DNA of 64,000 nt from the NCBI GenBank assembly GCA_947564735.1, contig CANOEC010000002.1:62001-126000 (forward strand). The letters run 5' to 3'. Each line of letters starts with the position of its first letter. Position 1 is the first letter of the stretch. Below, one piece after another: positions 6,525 to 15,839 of the stretch. Below the pieces are notes generated by a model. The model was not told where the DNA came from and did not search any database. It worked only from the letters and a program-made list of their open reading frames with translations. The position numbers and the translations under genes were made by a program. The DNA comes from an uncultured Lachnospiraceae bacterium (lineage in GTDB: Bacteria; Bacillota; Clostridia; Lachnospirales; Lachnospiraceae).

Positions 6525-7859
6525 ATGAAAAAAGGTCTTTATTTATTAAATATCACTGTCTCCGGTGTAAAAAATATAAAAGAGGAAGTACGCTTAAATT
6601 TTTATAAAAAAACCATTGATAAAAAATTTAATCCCAAAAAATATAGGATTAAAGCCATTTATGGAGAAAACGGTTCTGGTAAATCCGCTATGATTACCGC
6701 TGTCAAAATCTTTCACGACATAACCCTTCAAGAAAACTACCTCGGCGAATCAAAGACACAAAGATTCCTAGATGAAATCATTAACAAAACAACACATACA
6801 TTTTCTTTTAGCTGCGAGTATCTTTATAAGACTCATGACATCATCATTGTCTATAAATACGCAATTCGTATAGGCAAAAGTAAAAACGGAGTGTATGAGA
6901 TTCAGTCCGAAGTATTGCAGACCAAAAACGGCAGTTACAGCAGTAATCATTATCAGACAATCTTTGAAATACAAAGCGGCGAATTGATTGACATTCACTG
7001 TAAAAAAGAAGAAAGAAAGCTGATTGAAAAAAAATCATTTAACCTGTTGGTAAGCCATGCTTTCATCCATTCATACGCTGCCATTTTAAATGACGACTCC
7101 ACACCAAGCAGCTTTTATAGTCAAGAACTAATCAAACATCAGCTGTTTTTTTTACTTTTTTGCACGCAGATAAAAATCTATCTCGGAGAAGAAGACCAGC
7201 ATGAACTTTATTTTTTGCAAAAAAGATTAAAAGAGGAGGATTTCGGGCAACAAAAATTCATAGATGAGTTTTTTGAACAAAGAACTACTCAGGATTTATT
7301 TTTCAATGTGAATGATAAACAGATTGCAAAGAACTATTTTGCGCAATATAAGGAAAAAGTAAACCGACTGACCCAATTTATCCGTATTTTTAAAAGCGAT
7401 TTGGTTTCCATCGACATTGATGCAAAAGAAAATGGGGAATTTTATGTATGCGAACTAAACTTAAACTATGGTGATTATGTCATTAATAAAGAATTTGAAA
7501 GTACCGGAATCAAAAAACTGATAAGATTATTTGACTGCTTCGTATCCGCCAGCAATGGAGGAATTGTTTTTGTTGACGAAATGGATTCCAACCTAAACGA
7601 TGTCTACCTGTGCAAACTAATCGAATACTTCATGTATTACGGCAAAGGTCAGCTCTGCTTTACGACGCATAACCTTGACCCTATGAGTATTTTAAAAGAA
7701 AACCGAAACTCCATAGATTTCCTTTCGAGCGACAACCATCTGGTTTCATGGACAGCACGGGGGAATGCAACACCCGAAAACTGTTATAAAAATGGAATGA
7801 TCGAAGACTCTCCATTTAATATCGAAGCGTCCGACTTCGTAGGAATTTTGGGAGAGTGA
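6525..7859 (+). CDS. AAA15-type ATPase, RloA/AbiLi-like
   Basis: The 444-aa protein is an ABC/SMC-like ATPase of the COG1106 kind. Walker A is GENGSGKS at 47-54; Walker B is IVFVDEMDS with Asp351-Glu352; a TTHN switch histidine is near residue 382. A large helical insertion lies between them. Such ATPases act with a TOPRIM-type partner nuclease in RloAB, AbiL and PARIS-like anti-phage systems. The next gene is such a partner and overlaps or abuts it. GGATGG precedes the ATG. The two genes are AT-rich compared with the core genes downstream and lie on the opposite strand to most of the window, as expected for an acquired defence module. Confidence 0.75.
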   Translation: MKKGLYLLNITVSGVKNIKEEVRLNFYKKTIDKKFNPKKYRIKAIYGENGSGKSAMITAVKIFHDITLQENYLGESKTQRFLDEIINKTTHTFSFSCEYLYKTHDIIIVYKYAIRIGKSKNGVYEIQSEVLQTKNGSYSSNHYQTIFEIQSGELIDIHCKKEERKLIEKKSFNLLVSHAFIHSYAAILNDDSTPSSFYSQELIKHQLFFLLFCTQIKIYLGEEDQHELYFLQKRLKEEDFGQQKFIDEFFEQRTTQDLFFNVNDKQIAKNYFAQYKEKVNRLTQFIRIFKSDLVSIDIDAKENGEFYVCELNLNYGDYVINKEFESTGIKKLIRLFDCFVSASNGGIVFVDEMDSNLNDVYLCKLIEYFMYYGKGQLCFTTHNLDPMSILKENRNSIDFLSSDNHLVSWTARGNATPENCYKNGMIEDSPFNIEASDFVGILGE

Positions 7860-7864
7860 TTATT

Positions 7865-8377
7865 ATGGCGATTCAATTAATATTTTGTGTAGAGACAAAC
7901 AAAAAAGCTGATACCGACAGCATTTACATTTCCGAAGTAATACGTCACATGTATCAGCTAAATAACAAAATCAAACTCAGCTGGGTGTACATGGATTCCA
8001 AAAACAAATATGATTCCAGAAGCGTCTTGCAGAAAATCAAAGAAAAAAAAGAGAATTATATATTCGGCAAAACAAAAGTAATTTACTGCATTGACACCGA
8101 TGATTTTGAAAAAAATATAAAACACGAAAAGGAGCTTGCACAAATCACTTTCTTTTGTCAACAACACGAATATGATTTGGTATGGTTTTGCCATGATATT
8201 GAAGATGTTTTCTTAGGGAAAAAAATTCCCCATTCCAACAAAGTAAAGGAAGCCAGCGCCTTCCGGAGAAATGAACAAATTAAAACGATATCACAAGACA
8301 GTTTATCCTGCACTGACAAAAAAATACATACAAGCAATATCTTAAATGTCCTTGACAACTATTTGACAAGAAAATAA
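7865..8377 (+). CDS. RloB/AbiLii-like TOPRIM protein, putative nuclease
   Basis: The 170-aa protein has the pattern of RloB-type TOPRIM domains: a first strand ending in Glu10 (IFCVET), a second ending in D77-T-D79 (YCIDTDDF), and a later strand before Glu113-Asp114 (WFCHDIEDVFL), which could complete a metal site. In RloAB and AbiL systems this partner is thought to be the effector nuclease controlled by the ATPase. I prefer the ATG at 7865 because GGGAG (7850-7854) is ten bases upstream; a GTG at 7856 overlapping the ATPase stop is the alternative. Sequence similarity to known members is only at motif level. Confidence 0.65.
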   Translation: MAIQLIFCVETNKKADTDSIYISEVIRHMYQLNNKIKLSWVYMDSKNKYDSRSVLQKIKEKKENYIFGKTKVIYCIDTDDFEKNIKHEKELAQITFFCQQHEYDLVWFCHDIEDVFLGKKIPHSNKVKEASAFRRNEQIKTISQDSLSCTDKKIHTSNILNVLDNYLTRK

Positions 8378-8400
8378 GTTTCCTCAAAAGCCTCTTCAAA

Positions 8401-8450
8401 AAACGGTGCCAAGTCCCCCTCCCGGAGATACCCGCACCGTTTCCATTTTT
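8401..8450. terminator. Terminator between the defence pair and the next gene
   Basis: AAACGGTGC (8401-8409) pairs with GCACCGTTT (8434-8442), followed by CCATTTTT. It ends the plus-strand pair and may also serve the converging minus-strand gene. Confidence 0.65.
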
Positions 8451-8475
8451 CCATCCACTATTATCCTACTGCCCT

Positions 8476-8952
8476 CTATGCCGTCATAAACATCTCATAC
8501 GCCTGTAACGCCTGCTGCATCTGATAGTTGATATTGCTGCCGCCATAATTATCAGCTCCTGCAAAAGCCGCGTTCCCACTTGCCGCCCCGGCTGTCTCCA
8601 CAGAAACCTGCTCAGCCTGCGCCGCCGCGTTCTCTGATGCCTGTTCTGCCTTAGAAAGCTGCACCGCCTCATCCTCTGTCTCTACTGTATCCTCCGCAGG
8701 CTTCATGATCCTCGCCGCATTTCTCTGTCCGCGCTGCATCTGCATCTGAAGCATTGACTGGAAATCAAGCGTCTGCCCCTTCTTAAGCGGGTTCACATTC
8801 CTGCTCTCGTCCGCCAGTTCGCTGTAATCCACTTTCTTATCCAGCACATCGTCCGATATCTTGGATAACTTATTCATGCTTGCCGCGCTTACCGTATTCG
8901 TATTATATACATAAGGCTGAAAACCATATGCTCTCAAAGCTCCGATTGTCAT
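8476..8952 (-). CDS. Hypothetical protein with Ala/Glu-rich middle
   Basis: The 158-aa protein starts MTIGALRAYGFQPY, has a charged region to about residue 85, an Ala/Glu/Gln-rich low-complexity stretch (about 90-130) and a short hydrophobic C-terminus (YQMQQALQAYEMF). No signal peptide or known domain is visible. AAGGA precedes the ATG by seven bases. The ordered ends with a disordered middle resemble small secreted or envelope-associated proteins of Lachnospiraceae, but I do not recognise the family. Confidence 0.6.
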   Translation of the reverse strand: MTIGALRAYGFQPYVYNTNTVSAASMNKLSKISDDVLDKKVDYSELADESRNVNPLKKGQTLDFQSMLQMQMQRGQRNAARIMKPAEDTVETEDEAVQLSKAEQASENAAAQAEQVSVETAGAASGNAAFAGADNYGGSNINYQMQQALQAYEMFMTA

Positions 8953-9060
8953 ACGCTCTTCCTTCTTTCTGACTTATGAAACAAAATCTTCTTCTGCAAC
9001 TATTTTAATACTTCTCATCCAAAAATACAAACATAATTTTCATCAGCCGATTTCTTTCCA

Positions 9061-9651
9061 TCAGTCAATCTCCTCTGCCTCCACGTCAAGCGCCTCCGCT
9101 TCCTGCTTCAGCTCCTTTGCCGTCCGGTAAATCCTAGATACAATCCACAAATCTGACAGCCCGTCATAGATTAAAAAAGTACCAATGAGTATCACGACCG
9201 TATCCAGCGCCGCAAAAGGACGGCAGATTAACAGAACGCCGAATCCTATGGTAAGCAGTCCCAGAATCAGTGCAATCCACCATTTATCATACTTTTCTTT
9301 GCATAACGACACCGCCTGCTGCAGATTGTTAAGCCCGTGCAGCACAATCACGATTCCTATGATAATCGGGATGATTGCCAGCACTTTATCGGGTTTTAAC
9401 ACAATCCAGACGCCGACTACGGTAAGCACGATACCCATAATCAGATTCATCTGCGCATACATGCTGCCGTCTCTTACCACGAAATGCTGTACCAGCCGCA
9501 CAATACCGCCTGCCAGAAGAACCACTCCGATTGCGGCACATGCAATCTGCATGGACATATCGGGCCACACGACCAGCACCACACCGAGCAGTATACACAA
9601 GACTGCCGAAATCACTACATTTGTCTTTAGTCTTTTCAAAATATTTCCCAT
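9061..9651 (-). CDS. DUF308 (HdeD-like) membrane protein
   Basis: The 196-aa protein consists of six hydrophobic helices in three similar pairs, each with the G-hydrophobic-P pattern of DUF308 (VLVVWPD, WIVLKPD, LLICRPF). The acidic tail is cytoplasmic. HdeD of E. coli belongs to this fold and is linked to acid stress, but the family's molecular role is not settled. The start at 9651 is chosen because GGGAGGGG lies five to six bases upstream; a longer frame exists upstream but would overlap the VanZ-like gene. The gene follows that gene closely on the same strand and may be cotranscribed. Confidence 0.8.
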   Translation of the reverse strand: MGNILKRLKTNVVISAVLCILLGVVLVVWPDMSMQIACAAIGVVLLAGGIVRLVQHFVVRDGSMYAQMNLIMGIVLTVVGVWIVLKPDKVLAIIPIIIGIVIVLHGLNNLQQAVSLCKEKYDKWWIALILGLLTIGFGVLLICRPFAALDTVVILIGTFLIYDGLSDLWIVSRIYRTAKELKQEAEALDVEAEEID

Positions 9652-9713
9652 ACGAATCCCCTCCCGCTTACACCATTGTATCTCTTTTTGTGTCCATAGG
9701 CAATGCCTGTCAA

Positions 9714-10268
9714 TCAATCATCCATTTCTTCCACGGTCCGTCTTCCGATTATCGTTCTCCCCATATCATATCCGTCCTCTTTTGCCGGAAATGCTTCCTG
9801 TTTTTTCCTCCAAAAATATGCCAGCCGGCAGCATCCATACCCCATTGCCGCACCCAGACAATTTAAAAGGATATCGTCCACATCAAACGCACCGAAGGCG
9901 CTGAAGAGCTGAAACATCTCAATCCCGACCACAAATGCGAACGCATTGACCATCACCACAGAAAATTTTCTGCACTCATCGGACACCAGCGGCAGCAAAA
10001 ATCCAAACGGAACAAAAACCAGAATATTTCCCGCCAGATTCTCCACGCTGTTTAACTTATAGGAATATTTGATATACATTTTTATCGTTTTAAAAGGAGT
10101 AAAATTGGCAGTCCCAAGTCCTTCTAAAATCACGCTTCTCTGCCATGTGTCCGCAATCGCGCGCAACTGCTCCAACGGATACTTAAAAATGATGACTTTG
10201 ATGACAAACAAAATGTAGACAGCAAAAAAGATTTGAAACAAGACCTTCCACGGGTTTCTTTTTTGCAT
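9714..10268 (-). CDS. VanZ-like membrane protein
   Basis: The 184-aa protein has four to five hydrophobic segments and the VanZ-family pattern: NFTPFKT, then NLAGNILVFVPFGFLLP, and the DVDDILLNCLGAAMGY signature near residues 128-145. VanZ itself gives low-level teicoplanin resistance; most chromosomal homologues have no known role. AAGGAG lies eight bases before the ATG at 10268 (a GTG codon is directly in front). It follows the D-2-hydroxyacid dehydrogenase gene by 29 bases, so the two may share a transcript. Confidence 0.85.
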   Translation of the reverse strand: MQKRNPWKVLFQIFFAVYILFVIKVIIFKYPLEQLRAIADTWQRSVILEGLGTANFTPFKTIKMYIKYSYKLNSVENLAGNILVFVPFGFLLPLVSDECRKFSVVMVNAFAFVVGIEMFQLFSAFGAFDVDDILLNCLGAAMGYGCCRLAYFWRKKQEAFPAKEDGYDMGRTIIGRRTVEEMDD

Positions 10269-10297
10269 CACGCATTCTCCTTATATCTCTTATACTG

Positions 10298-11281
10298 TCA
10301 CTTGATCTCCCAAGGATTTTCCTTCCCCTCCATGTAGCATTTGCAGCTCATGAGCGAGTCTTTGACAACTGTTTCCACATAATTTTTTGTATAAAAAGCC
10401 ATATGATGGGACACGGTTACATTCGGGAAACTCCTGAGAAGCGCAAGCTCCCTATTCTTTAATATATCCGATTTGTGGTCATAATAGTATAATCCGAACT
10501 CATTTTCTACAACATCAAGACCTGCCGCACCGATTTTACCGTTTTCAATCGCTTCAATAAATGCATCTGAGTCAATCAGCGCTCCTCTCGCCGTATTAAT
10601 GATAATCACACCGTCCTTCATCTGCGCTATGGTATCTGCATTGATCAAATGATAATTTTCATCCGTTAAAGGCGTATGCAGCGTGATGACATCCGCCTCT
10701 TTCCATATCTGCGTAAGGGGAACATATTCCGCATATTTTTTTACTTCTTCTTTTTCATACAAATCATATGCAAGGATACGACAGCCGAAGCCGGACAGGC
10801 TGCTGACCACCGTCGCGCCGATTCTTCCCGTCCCGATGACTCCTACGGTCAAATCTTTCAGCTCCCTTCCGTTTAAGCCAGCCAGCGTATAATCCTGCAA
10901 AGCGGTTCTTCCAAGGATTGCGCCCATCCTGCGGATTGACATCAAAATTAGCATCACCGTATAATCCGCCACGCCATGCGGTCCGTAAGGTGCATTTCCC
11001 ACCGCAATGCCGCACGCCTTCGCCGCCTCCAAATCAATATGGTCATACCCGATCGTTCTCGTGGTAATATACTCTACGCCATTTTCGTGAAACGCATGTA
11101 TCAAATCTGCATCTATTTTGGATGTGATGACGTCAACGCACCGGCTGCCCTTACACAAAGATACATTGTCCATATCCGGCGCATCTGCACACAATACCAA
11201 ATCAATTCCTAATTCCTTGGCATATTCCGTAAATAAATCTTTCTCATCAAAAGCCCTGCAATTGTAAACTGTAACCCGCAT
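10298..11281 (-). CDS. D-lactate dehydrogenase-like D-2-hydroxyacid dehydrogenase
   Basis: The 327-aa protein has the two-domain D-isomer-specific dehydrogenase layout. The NAD-binding GTGRIG is at 150-155 and the catalytic residues are Arg232 (NTARGALID), Glu in VVENEFG near 259-261 and His292 (SHHMAFYT). Together with TRTIGYDHID near 74-83 this places it in the LdhA/VanH group, which interconverts pyruvate and D-lactate. GAGG precedes the ATG. In a butyrate producer it would offer an NADH-consuming fermentation branch. No D-Ala-D-Lac ligase is adjacent, so a vancomycin-resistance role is not supported. Confidence 0.85.
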   Translation of the reverse strand: MRVTVYNCRAFDEKDLFTEYAKELGIDLVLCADAPDMDNVSLCKGSRCVDVITSKIDADLIHAFHENGVEYITTRTIGYDHIDLEAAKACGIAVGNAPYGPHGVADYTVMLILMSIRRMGAILGRTALQDYTLAGLNGRELKDLTVGVIGTGRIGATVVSSLSGFGCRILAYDLYEKEEVKKYAEYVPLTQIWKEADVITLHTPLTDENYHLINADTIAQMKDGVIIINTARGALIDSDAFIEAIENGKIGAAGLDVVENEFGLYYYDHKSDILKNRELALLRSFPNVTVSHHMAFYTKNYVETVVKDSLMSCKCYMEGKENPWEIK

Positions 11282-11333
11282 ATTTTCCTCATTTCCGCGC
11301 TGTTGTGCGCATATTTATCCTTTCTCTGATTCC

Positions 11334-11358
11334 AAATTGACTTATTAGGTCAATTTTT
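11334..11358. terminator. Short hairpin at the AI-2E exporter gene 3' end
   Basis: AAATTGAC (11334-11341) pairs with GTCAATTT (11349-11356). The stem lies just after the exporter stop and probably ends the tig-to-exporter operon, although the long T-run is on the plus side. Confidence 0.45.
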
Positions 11359-11364
11359 TTCAAT

Positions 11365-12669
11365 CTAATTCTCTTCCCGCTCGGATTTCTTGGAGATGAT
11401 TTTCTTGATAATCAAAGGTTCCTCTATTTTAATCTGGGACGCCTCTTCTAACTCCCGCTCGCCCTCCTGCACCGACTGCAGCTCTTTCTGGTAACTCTTT
11501 TCTACCTCTCTTTCATAGGCGTCCACAATCGCCGTATCCTCTGGGCGGATTCGCCTGAACTTGTTAAACCCTGCCATCAGAATCCGGATACTCTGCTTGG
11601 TCGTATCGAAAACGCCTTCCTCATATAAATTAACCACAATGATACCGATGGGAACCGCAAGAATCATACCTAACACGCCTGCCGCCTTATATCCGATGAA
11701 CAGCAGAAAAAGCGTGGGAATCGCATCCATTCCGATAGAGTCACCCACAATTTTAGGCTGAATCATCTGCCGTACAAGCTGACCGACACACCAGATAATC
11801 AGCAGCCCTATCGCCATTTTGTAGTCTTTGCCAAGTATCTCGATAACCGCCCACGGAATCATGACCGTACCGGTTCCGAATACGGGAAGGAAATCCAAGA
11901 AGGCAATCCCCAGCGCAACGAGAAGCGCATATCTCACATGTAACGCCAGCAGCCCCACAACAAGCAGCAGATATATCCAGCATTCAATCTTAAACTGTGC
12001 CTTAAAATAGCCGCCCACCGCATTACGAAAGCTCCTGCGTATCAAATCAAAACGGTATCTGATGGAATCCGGCACATACTTTTTCATAATATTTGACATG
12101 TAACTCTTATCCGCCACAAAGAAATATGCCGACAAAATACACATCACCACGCCGAGGAAGATGTCCGGAAGCTGCTTTGCCACATTTCCGACTGCCTCAA
12201 AGGTCGGCGTTCCCACGCCTTCCATGATGGCGCCGAAGTATGCTCCCATCTCACTGCCAATATTGTCCAGTGTATCCTGCATATCTTCCGGAAGCCTGCT
12301 ATACACGCCTTCCAGATTTTCTCCTACCTGACTAAATTCCTCCATGACGCCTTCCCATAGTACCGGAAGTTCATTGACAAAGCTGATGCCTTCCCGGACA
12401 AGTTTTGCACCAACTGCATAAACAAGCAGAATGACCGCCGACAGCACTGCCACAATCACAATGACTGACGCGCCCTTCCGCCTTATTTTCAGCTTTTCTT
12501 CAAAAAATCTGACCACCGGAGCGGCAATCAACGAAATAATCCAGCCGATCACAAAGGGCATAAAGAAGAAAATACACTTCGGCAACAGAAAAATACATAA
12601 GAAAAGTATCACCAATGCCGTTATCAGATTCAAAATCACTTTGAGATAAGTTTTTATAGATTGTCTCAT
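11365..12669 (-). CDS. AI-2E family (YtvI-like) transporter
   Basis: The 434-aa integral membrane protein has about eight hydrophobic segments with the AI-2E family arrangement: two N-terminal helices, an extracellular helical domain (about 85-150), then a C-terminal bundle with the IPTLFLLFIGYKAAG stretch. Members export small molecules or work in sodium/proton exchange; the substrate here is unknown. A charged tail of about 80 residues is cytoplasmic. The gene starts 31 bases after engB on the same strand and is probably the last of the tig-clpP-clpX-lon-engB transcript. Confidence 0.85.
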   Translation of the reverse strand: MRQSIKTYLKVILNLITALVILFLCIFLLPKCIFFFMPFVIGWIISLIAAPVVRFFEEKLKIRRKGASVIVIVAVLSAVILLVYAVGAKLVREGISFVNELPVLWEGVMEEFSQVGENLEGVYSRLPEDMQDTLDNIGSEMGAYFGAIMEGVGTPTFEAVGNVAKQLPDIFLGVVMCILSAYFFVADKSYMSNIMKKYVPDSIRYRFDLIRRSFRNAVGGYFKAQFKIECWIYLLLVVGLLALHVRYALLVALGIAFLDFLPVFGTGTVMIPWAVIEILGKDYKMAIGLLIIWCVGQLVRQMIQPKIVGDSIGMDAIPTLFLLFIGYKAAGVLGMILAVPIGIIVVNLYEEGVFDTTKQSIRILMAGFNKFRRIRPEDTAIVDAYEREVEKSYQKELQSVQEGERELEEASQIKIEEPLIIKKIISKKSEREEN

Positions 12670-12700
12670 AAAACTTCCTCCGAAAACCTTTCGTTATACG

Positions 12701-13291
12701 CTATTCTTCAGCTAATATCCCATCCAGCAATTCGTAAATTTCCTCCCTGCCCTGTTTCGACAGCGCAGAGTATGGTATGACAGTTGTCCCATCTACAACA
12801 TCAAGGGTGTCACATATGAGCTTAATCTGCTTGGAAAGCTGACTTCGTTTGACTTTATCCATTTTGGTCGCTATGATAATCGGCTTGTACCCTCTGTCAA
12901 GTATCCAATCATACATAATCCTGTCGTTTTCAGACGGGGCATGACGGATATCAATCAACAGAAACACCGCCTTAATTTTTTTTGACTGGTACAGATAATC
13001 TTCAATCAGCTTGCCCCACTGCGCCTTGACACTCTCATTGGCAGTGGCATAGCCGTAACCCGGCAGGTCAACAAAATACATCTGTTCATTGATATTATAA
13101 TAATTGATCGTCTGCGTCTTTCCCGGCTTAGTACTCGTCCTCGCCAATGACTTACGGTTCATCAGACCGTTAATCAGCGATGATTTCCCCACGTTGCTCT
13201 TTCCCGCAAAAGCAACCTCCGGCAGCTTATTCTCCGGCAGTCTGCTTGTAATACCACATACCGTTTCCAGATTCACACTTTTAATAACCAT
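12701..13291 (-). CDS. engB: Ribosome biogenesis GTP-binding protein EngB (YsxC/YihA)
   Basis: The 196-aa TRAFAC-class GTPase has all G motifs: G1 GKSNVGKSS (30-38), G2 Thr within KPGKTQT, G3 DLPGYG (75-80), G4 TKMDK (142-146) and G5 SALSK (175-179). EngB is needed for maturation of the large ribosomal subunit. The length is normal for the family. It lies 96 bp after lon in the same direction, an arrangement common in Firmicutes, where lon and ysxC are neighbours. Confidence 0.95.
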   Translation of the reverse strand: MVIKSVNLETVCGITSRLPENKLPEVAFAGKSNVGKSSLINGLMNRKSLARTSTKPGKTQTINYYNINEQMYFVDLPGYGYATANESVKAQWGKLIEDYLYQSKKIKAVFLLIDIRHAPSENDRIMYDWILDRGYKPIIIATKMDKVKRSQLSKQIKLICDTLDVVDGTTVIPYSALSKQGREEIYELLDGILAEE

Positions 13292-13387
13292 ACTTTACTC
13301 CAATTTAAACTGCATACCGCGTATACCGTTCTTTGCAGTCTGCCTCTGGCTCCTCTGTATACGCAAATGCATCTCCATGCGAAGGAC

Positions 13388-15781
13388 TTATCCTCTGACC
13401 AGCGCATACTGTGCAACTTCATCCATATACTCTACCATATGAATTTCAAGTCCTTCTGTGATTTCCGCTTCAAGCTCCGCAATATCTTTCTCATTTTCTT
13501 TCGGCGCAAGCACGGTATTAACCCCCGCCTGCTTTGCCGCCAACAGCTTCTCCTTTAATCCGCCGATTGGGAGAACCCTGCCCCGCAAAGTGACTTCTCC
13601 GGTCATCGCCAAATCGGCTCTCACCGGAATACCTGTCACCGCAGAGAGGATGGCTGTCGCCATCGTAATGCCCGCAGAAGGACCATCCTTTGGCACCGCC
13701 CCCTCCGGAATGTGAATATGAAAATCCTTTTCTGCAAACATCTTCTCCGGAATATGGTAATCCTCACTCACAGAACGAACATAACTCATAGCGATACGGG
13801 CGGATTCTTTCATCACATCCCCCATTTGACCCGTATAGTCAACCTCTCCTTCACCGGGCATAACATTGACCTCTATCTGCAAAGTATCTCCGCCAACGCT
13901 TGTCCATGCCAGTCCGCGCACAATACCGACTTCATCCTTCTTCGCAATTTCATCCTGTCGGTACTTCGGCTTGCCCAGATAATGATTTAAGTCCTCTGCA
14001 TCCACAAGTACCGTACCTGTCGCATCAGTCTGCTTCTCCAGAATCTGACGCGCCGCCTTACGGCATATGGCGCCAATCTGACGTTCCAGTCCGCGCACAC
14101 CGGCTTCTTTCGTATATAAACGTATCATATCACGCAGCGCATCATCCGTAAACTTAAGATTTTCTGTAGATAACCCGTTCTTCTTAAGCTGTTTCTCCAC
14201 CAGATGTCCTCTGGCAATATGGAACTTCTCATTCGCCGTATAACTGTTCACTTCGATTAACTCCATGCGGTCCAGAAGGGGTCTCGGAATCGAATCCGTA
14301 CTGTTCGCTGTCGCAATAAACAGTACCTCAGATAAATCGATTGGAAGTTCCACATAGTGATCTCTGAATGCCACATTCTGCTCTCCGTCTAATACTTCCA
14401 ACAGCGCGGCGCTCGGATCTCCCTTATAATCATTGCTCACTTTATCAATCTCGTCTAACAAAAGAAGCGGATTCTTCGTCCCCGCCTGCCTGAGTGCGTT
14501 GGTAATCCTGCCCGGCATAGCGCCCACATAAGTCTTACGGTGCCCTCTGATTTCCGCCTCATCCCGGACGCCTCCCAGACAAATTCTCACATATTTTTTG
14601 TTCAAGGCTTCTGCCACACTCCTAGCTACGGAAGTCTTTCCGGTACCGGGCGGTCCAACAAGACAGATAATCGGGCTTTGCCCTTTACCCGTGAGGATTC
14701 TCACTGCCAGATATTCAAGAATACGCTCTTTTACTTTATGAAGACCGTAATGCTGCTCGTCGAGTATCTCCTGTGCCCGCTTCAAATCTTTACTGTCCTT
14801 CGTCGCCTTGTCCCACGGCAGTTCCAAAAGCGTCTCAATATAAGCGCGTTCCACCGCACTCTCCGAAGCGCTGGAAGCAACATTTTTATAACGGCTGATT
14901 TCCTTTCGTATCTTCTCCTTTATCTCCTTCTTCGCCTTCAGCTTCTCCACCGCCGCCTCAAATTGTTCTGCGTCGGAATCCGTATTGTTCTCACCGAGTT
15001 CCTCTTTAATATACTGCATCTGCTCCCGCAATATATAATCCTTCTGATTCTTGTCGATGCGTCCTCTGATTTTCTTTGCCAGTTCATTCTTAATGCGGAC
15101 TACTTCCACCTCCTGCATCAGAATACCCGTCAGCGCCTCAAAGCGCTCTCTGACCGACACTGCTCCCAGAATCCTCTGCTTATCCGCCACCGACAGGGGC
15201 ATATTGATTGTGATACAGTCTAACAGCCTGCCAAGCGGCATTGTCTCCTCAATCTGGTCCGCCACCGACTTTCCTACCTTTGGAAAACATGTATAATACG
15301 CTGAAAAAACTTCTCTGACCGTTCTGGTCATTGCCTCTTCATCCGCAGCCGTAATATCTGTCATATCGTCCTTTAAATATGACACCTCTGTCATAATGCA
15401 TCCGTCTTCCTGCCTAAAACGCTGCAAGCCGGCTCTTGATTTTCCTTCCACCAGCACTCTCAGGGTGTGGCTGGGGAGCTTCGTCACCTGTCTGATGAGC
15501 GTAACGGTACCAACATTGAATACATCATCAAATTCCGGCTCTTCCACATCCACATTCTTCTGCGTCACTACCAAAAGAATCTGATCGCTTAACATCGCCT
15601 GCTCAACAGCCTCGATGGAACGTGCCCTGCTCAAATCAAAATGAATCACCATATCCGGCAAAATAGTCAGACCGCGCAGCGCAACCGTCGGAAGCACATC
15701 CATATCCGCCTCCGGCATGTCCATATAAGCTATCGGGCTTGTATTATCATAATCTTTTTGATTCTCAGTTTCTTTTCTCAT
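13388..15781 (-). CDS. lon: ATP-dependent protease Lon (LonA)
   Basis: The 797-aa protein has the full LonA order: an N-terminal substrate-binding domain, a coiled-coil linker, an AAA+ module (Walker [10 protein letters not shown], Walker [11 protein letters not shown]) and a C-terminal protease with the Ser-Lys dyad (Ser702 in PKDGPSAG, Lys745 in GGLKEK). It degrades misfolded and regulatory proteins in the cytoplasm. The start is set at the ATG at 15781, with AGGTG eight bases upstream; an in-frame GTG 24 bases earlier lies before that site and is unlikely. A GC-rich hairpin separates it from clpX. Confidence 0.97.
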   Translation of the reverse strand: MRKETENQKDYDNTSPIAYMDMPEADMDVLPTVALRGLTILPDMVIHFDLSRARSIEAVEQAMLSDQILLVVTQKNVDVEEPEFDDVFNVGTVTLIRQVTKLPSHTLRVLVEGKSRAGLQRFRQEDGCIMTEVSYLKDDMTDITAADEEAMTRTVREVFSAYYTCFPKVGKSVADQIEETMPLGRLLDCITINMPLSVADKQRILGAVSVRERFEALTGILMQEVEVVRIKNELAKKIRGRIDKNQKDYILREQMQYIKEELGENNTDSDAEQFEAAVEKLKAKKEIKEKIRKEISRYKNVASSASESAVERAYIETLLELPWDKATKDSKDLKRAQEILDEQHYGLHKVKERILEYLAVRILTGKGQSPIICLVGPPGTGKTSVARSVAEALNKKYVRICLGGVRDEAEIRGHRKTYVGAMPGRITNALRQAGTKNPLLLLDEIDKVSNDYKGDPSAALLEVLDGEQNVAFRDHYVELPIDLSEVLFIATANSTDSIPRPLLDRMELIEVNSYTANEKFHIARGHLVEKQLKKNGLSTENLKFTDDALRDMIRLYTKEAGVRGLERQIGAICRKAARQILEKQTDATGTVLVDAEDLNHYLGKPKYRQDEIAKKDEVGIVRGLAWTSVGGDTLQIEVNVMPGEGEVDYTGQMGDVMKESARIAMSYVRSVSEDYHIPEKMFAEKDFHIHIPEGAVPKDGPSAGITMATAILSAVTGIPVRADLAMTGEVTLRGRVLPIGGLKEKLLAAKQAGVNTVLAPKENEKDIAELEAEITEGLEIHMVEYMDEVAQYALVRG

Positions 15782-15805
15782 ACTATTTACACCTGTATAT
15801 GTCAC

Positions 15806-15835
15806 GAGACGCCGCCGATATTCCGGCGGCGTCTC
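15806..15835. other. Strong hairpin between clpX and lon
   Basis: GAGACGCCGCCG (15806-15817) pairs perfectly with CGGCGGCGTCTC (15824-15835). There is no T-run on the minus strand, so it is more likely an mRNA processing or stability element, or a partial attenuator, than a full terminator. Confidence 0.6.
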
Positions 15836-15839
15836 AAAC

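Noticed and set aside
9714-11281. VanZ-like plus VanH-like genes as a glycopeptide resistance cluster
   Set aside because: No D-Ala-D-Lac ligase, VanX or VanRS genes are present. Both families are common in susceptible Clostridia.
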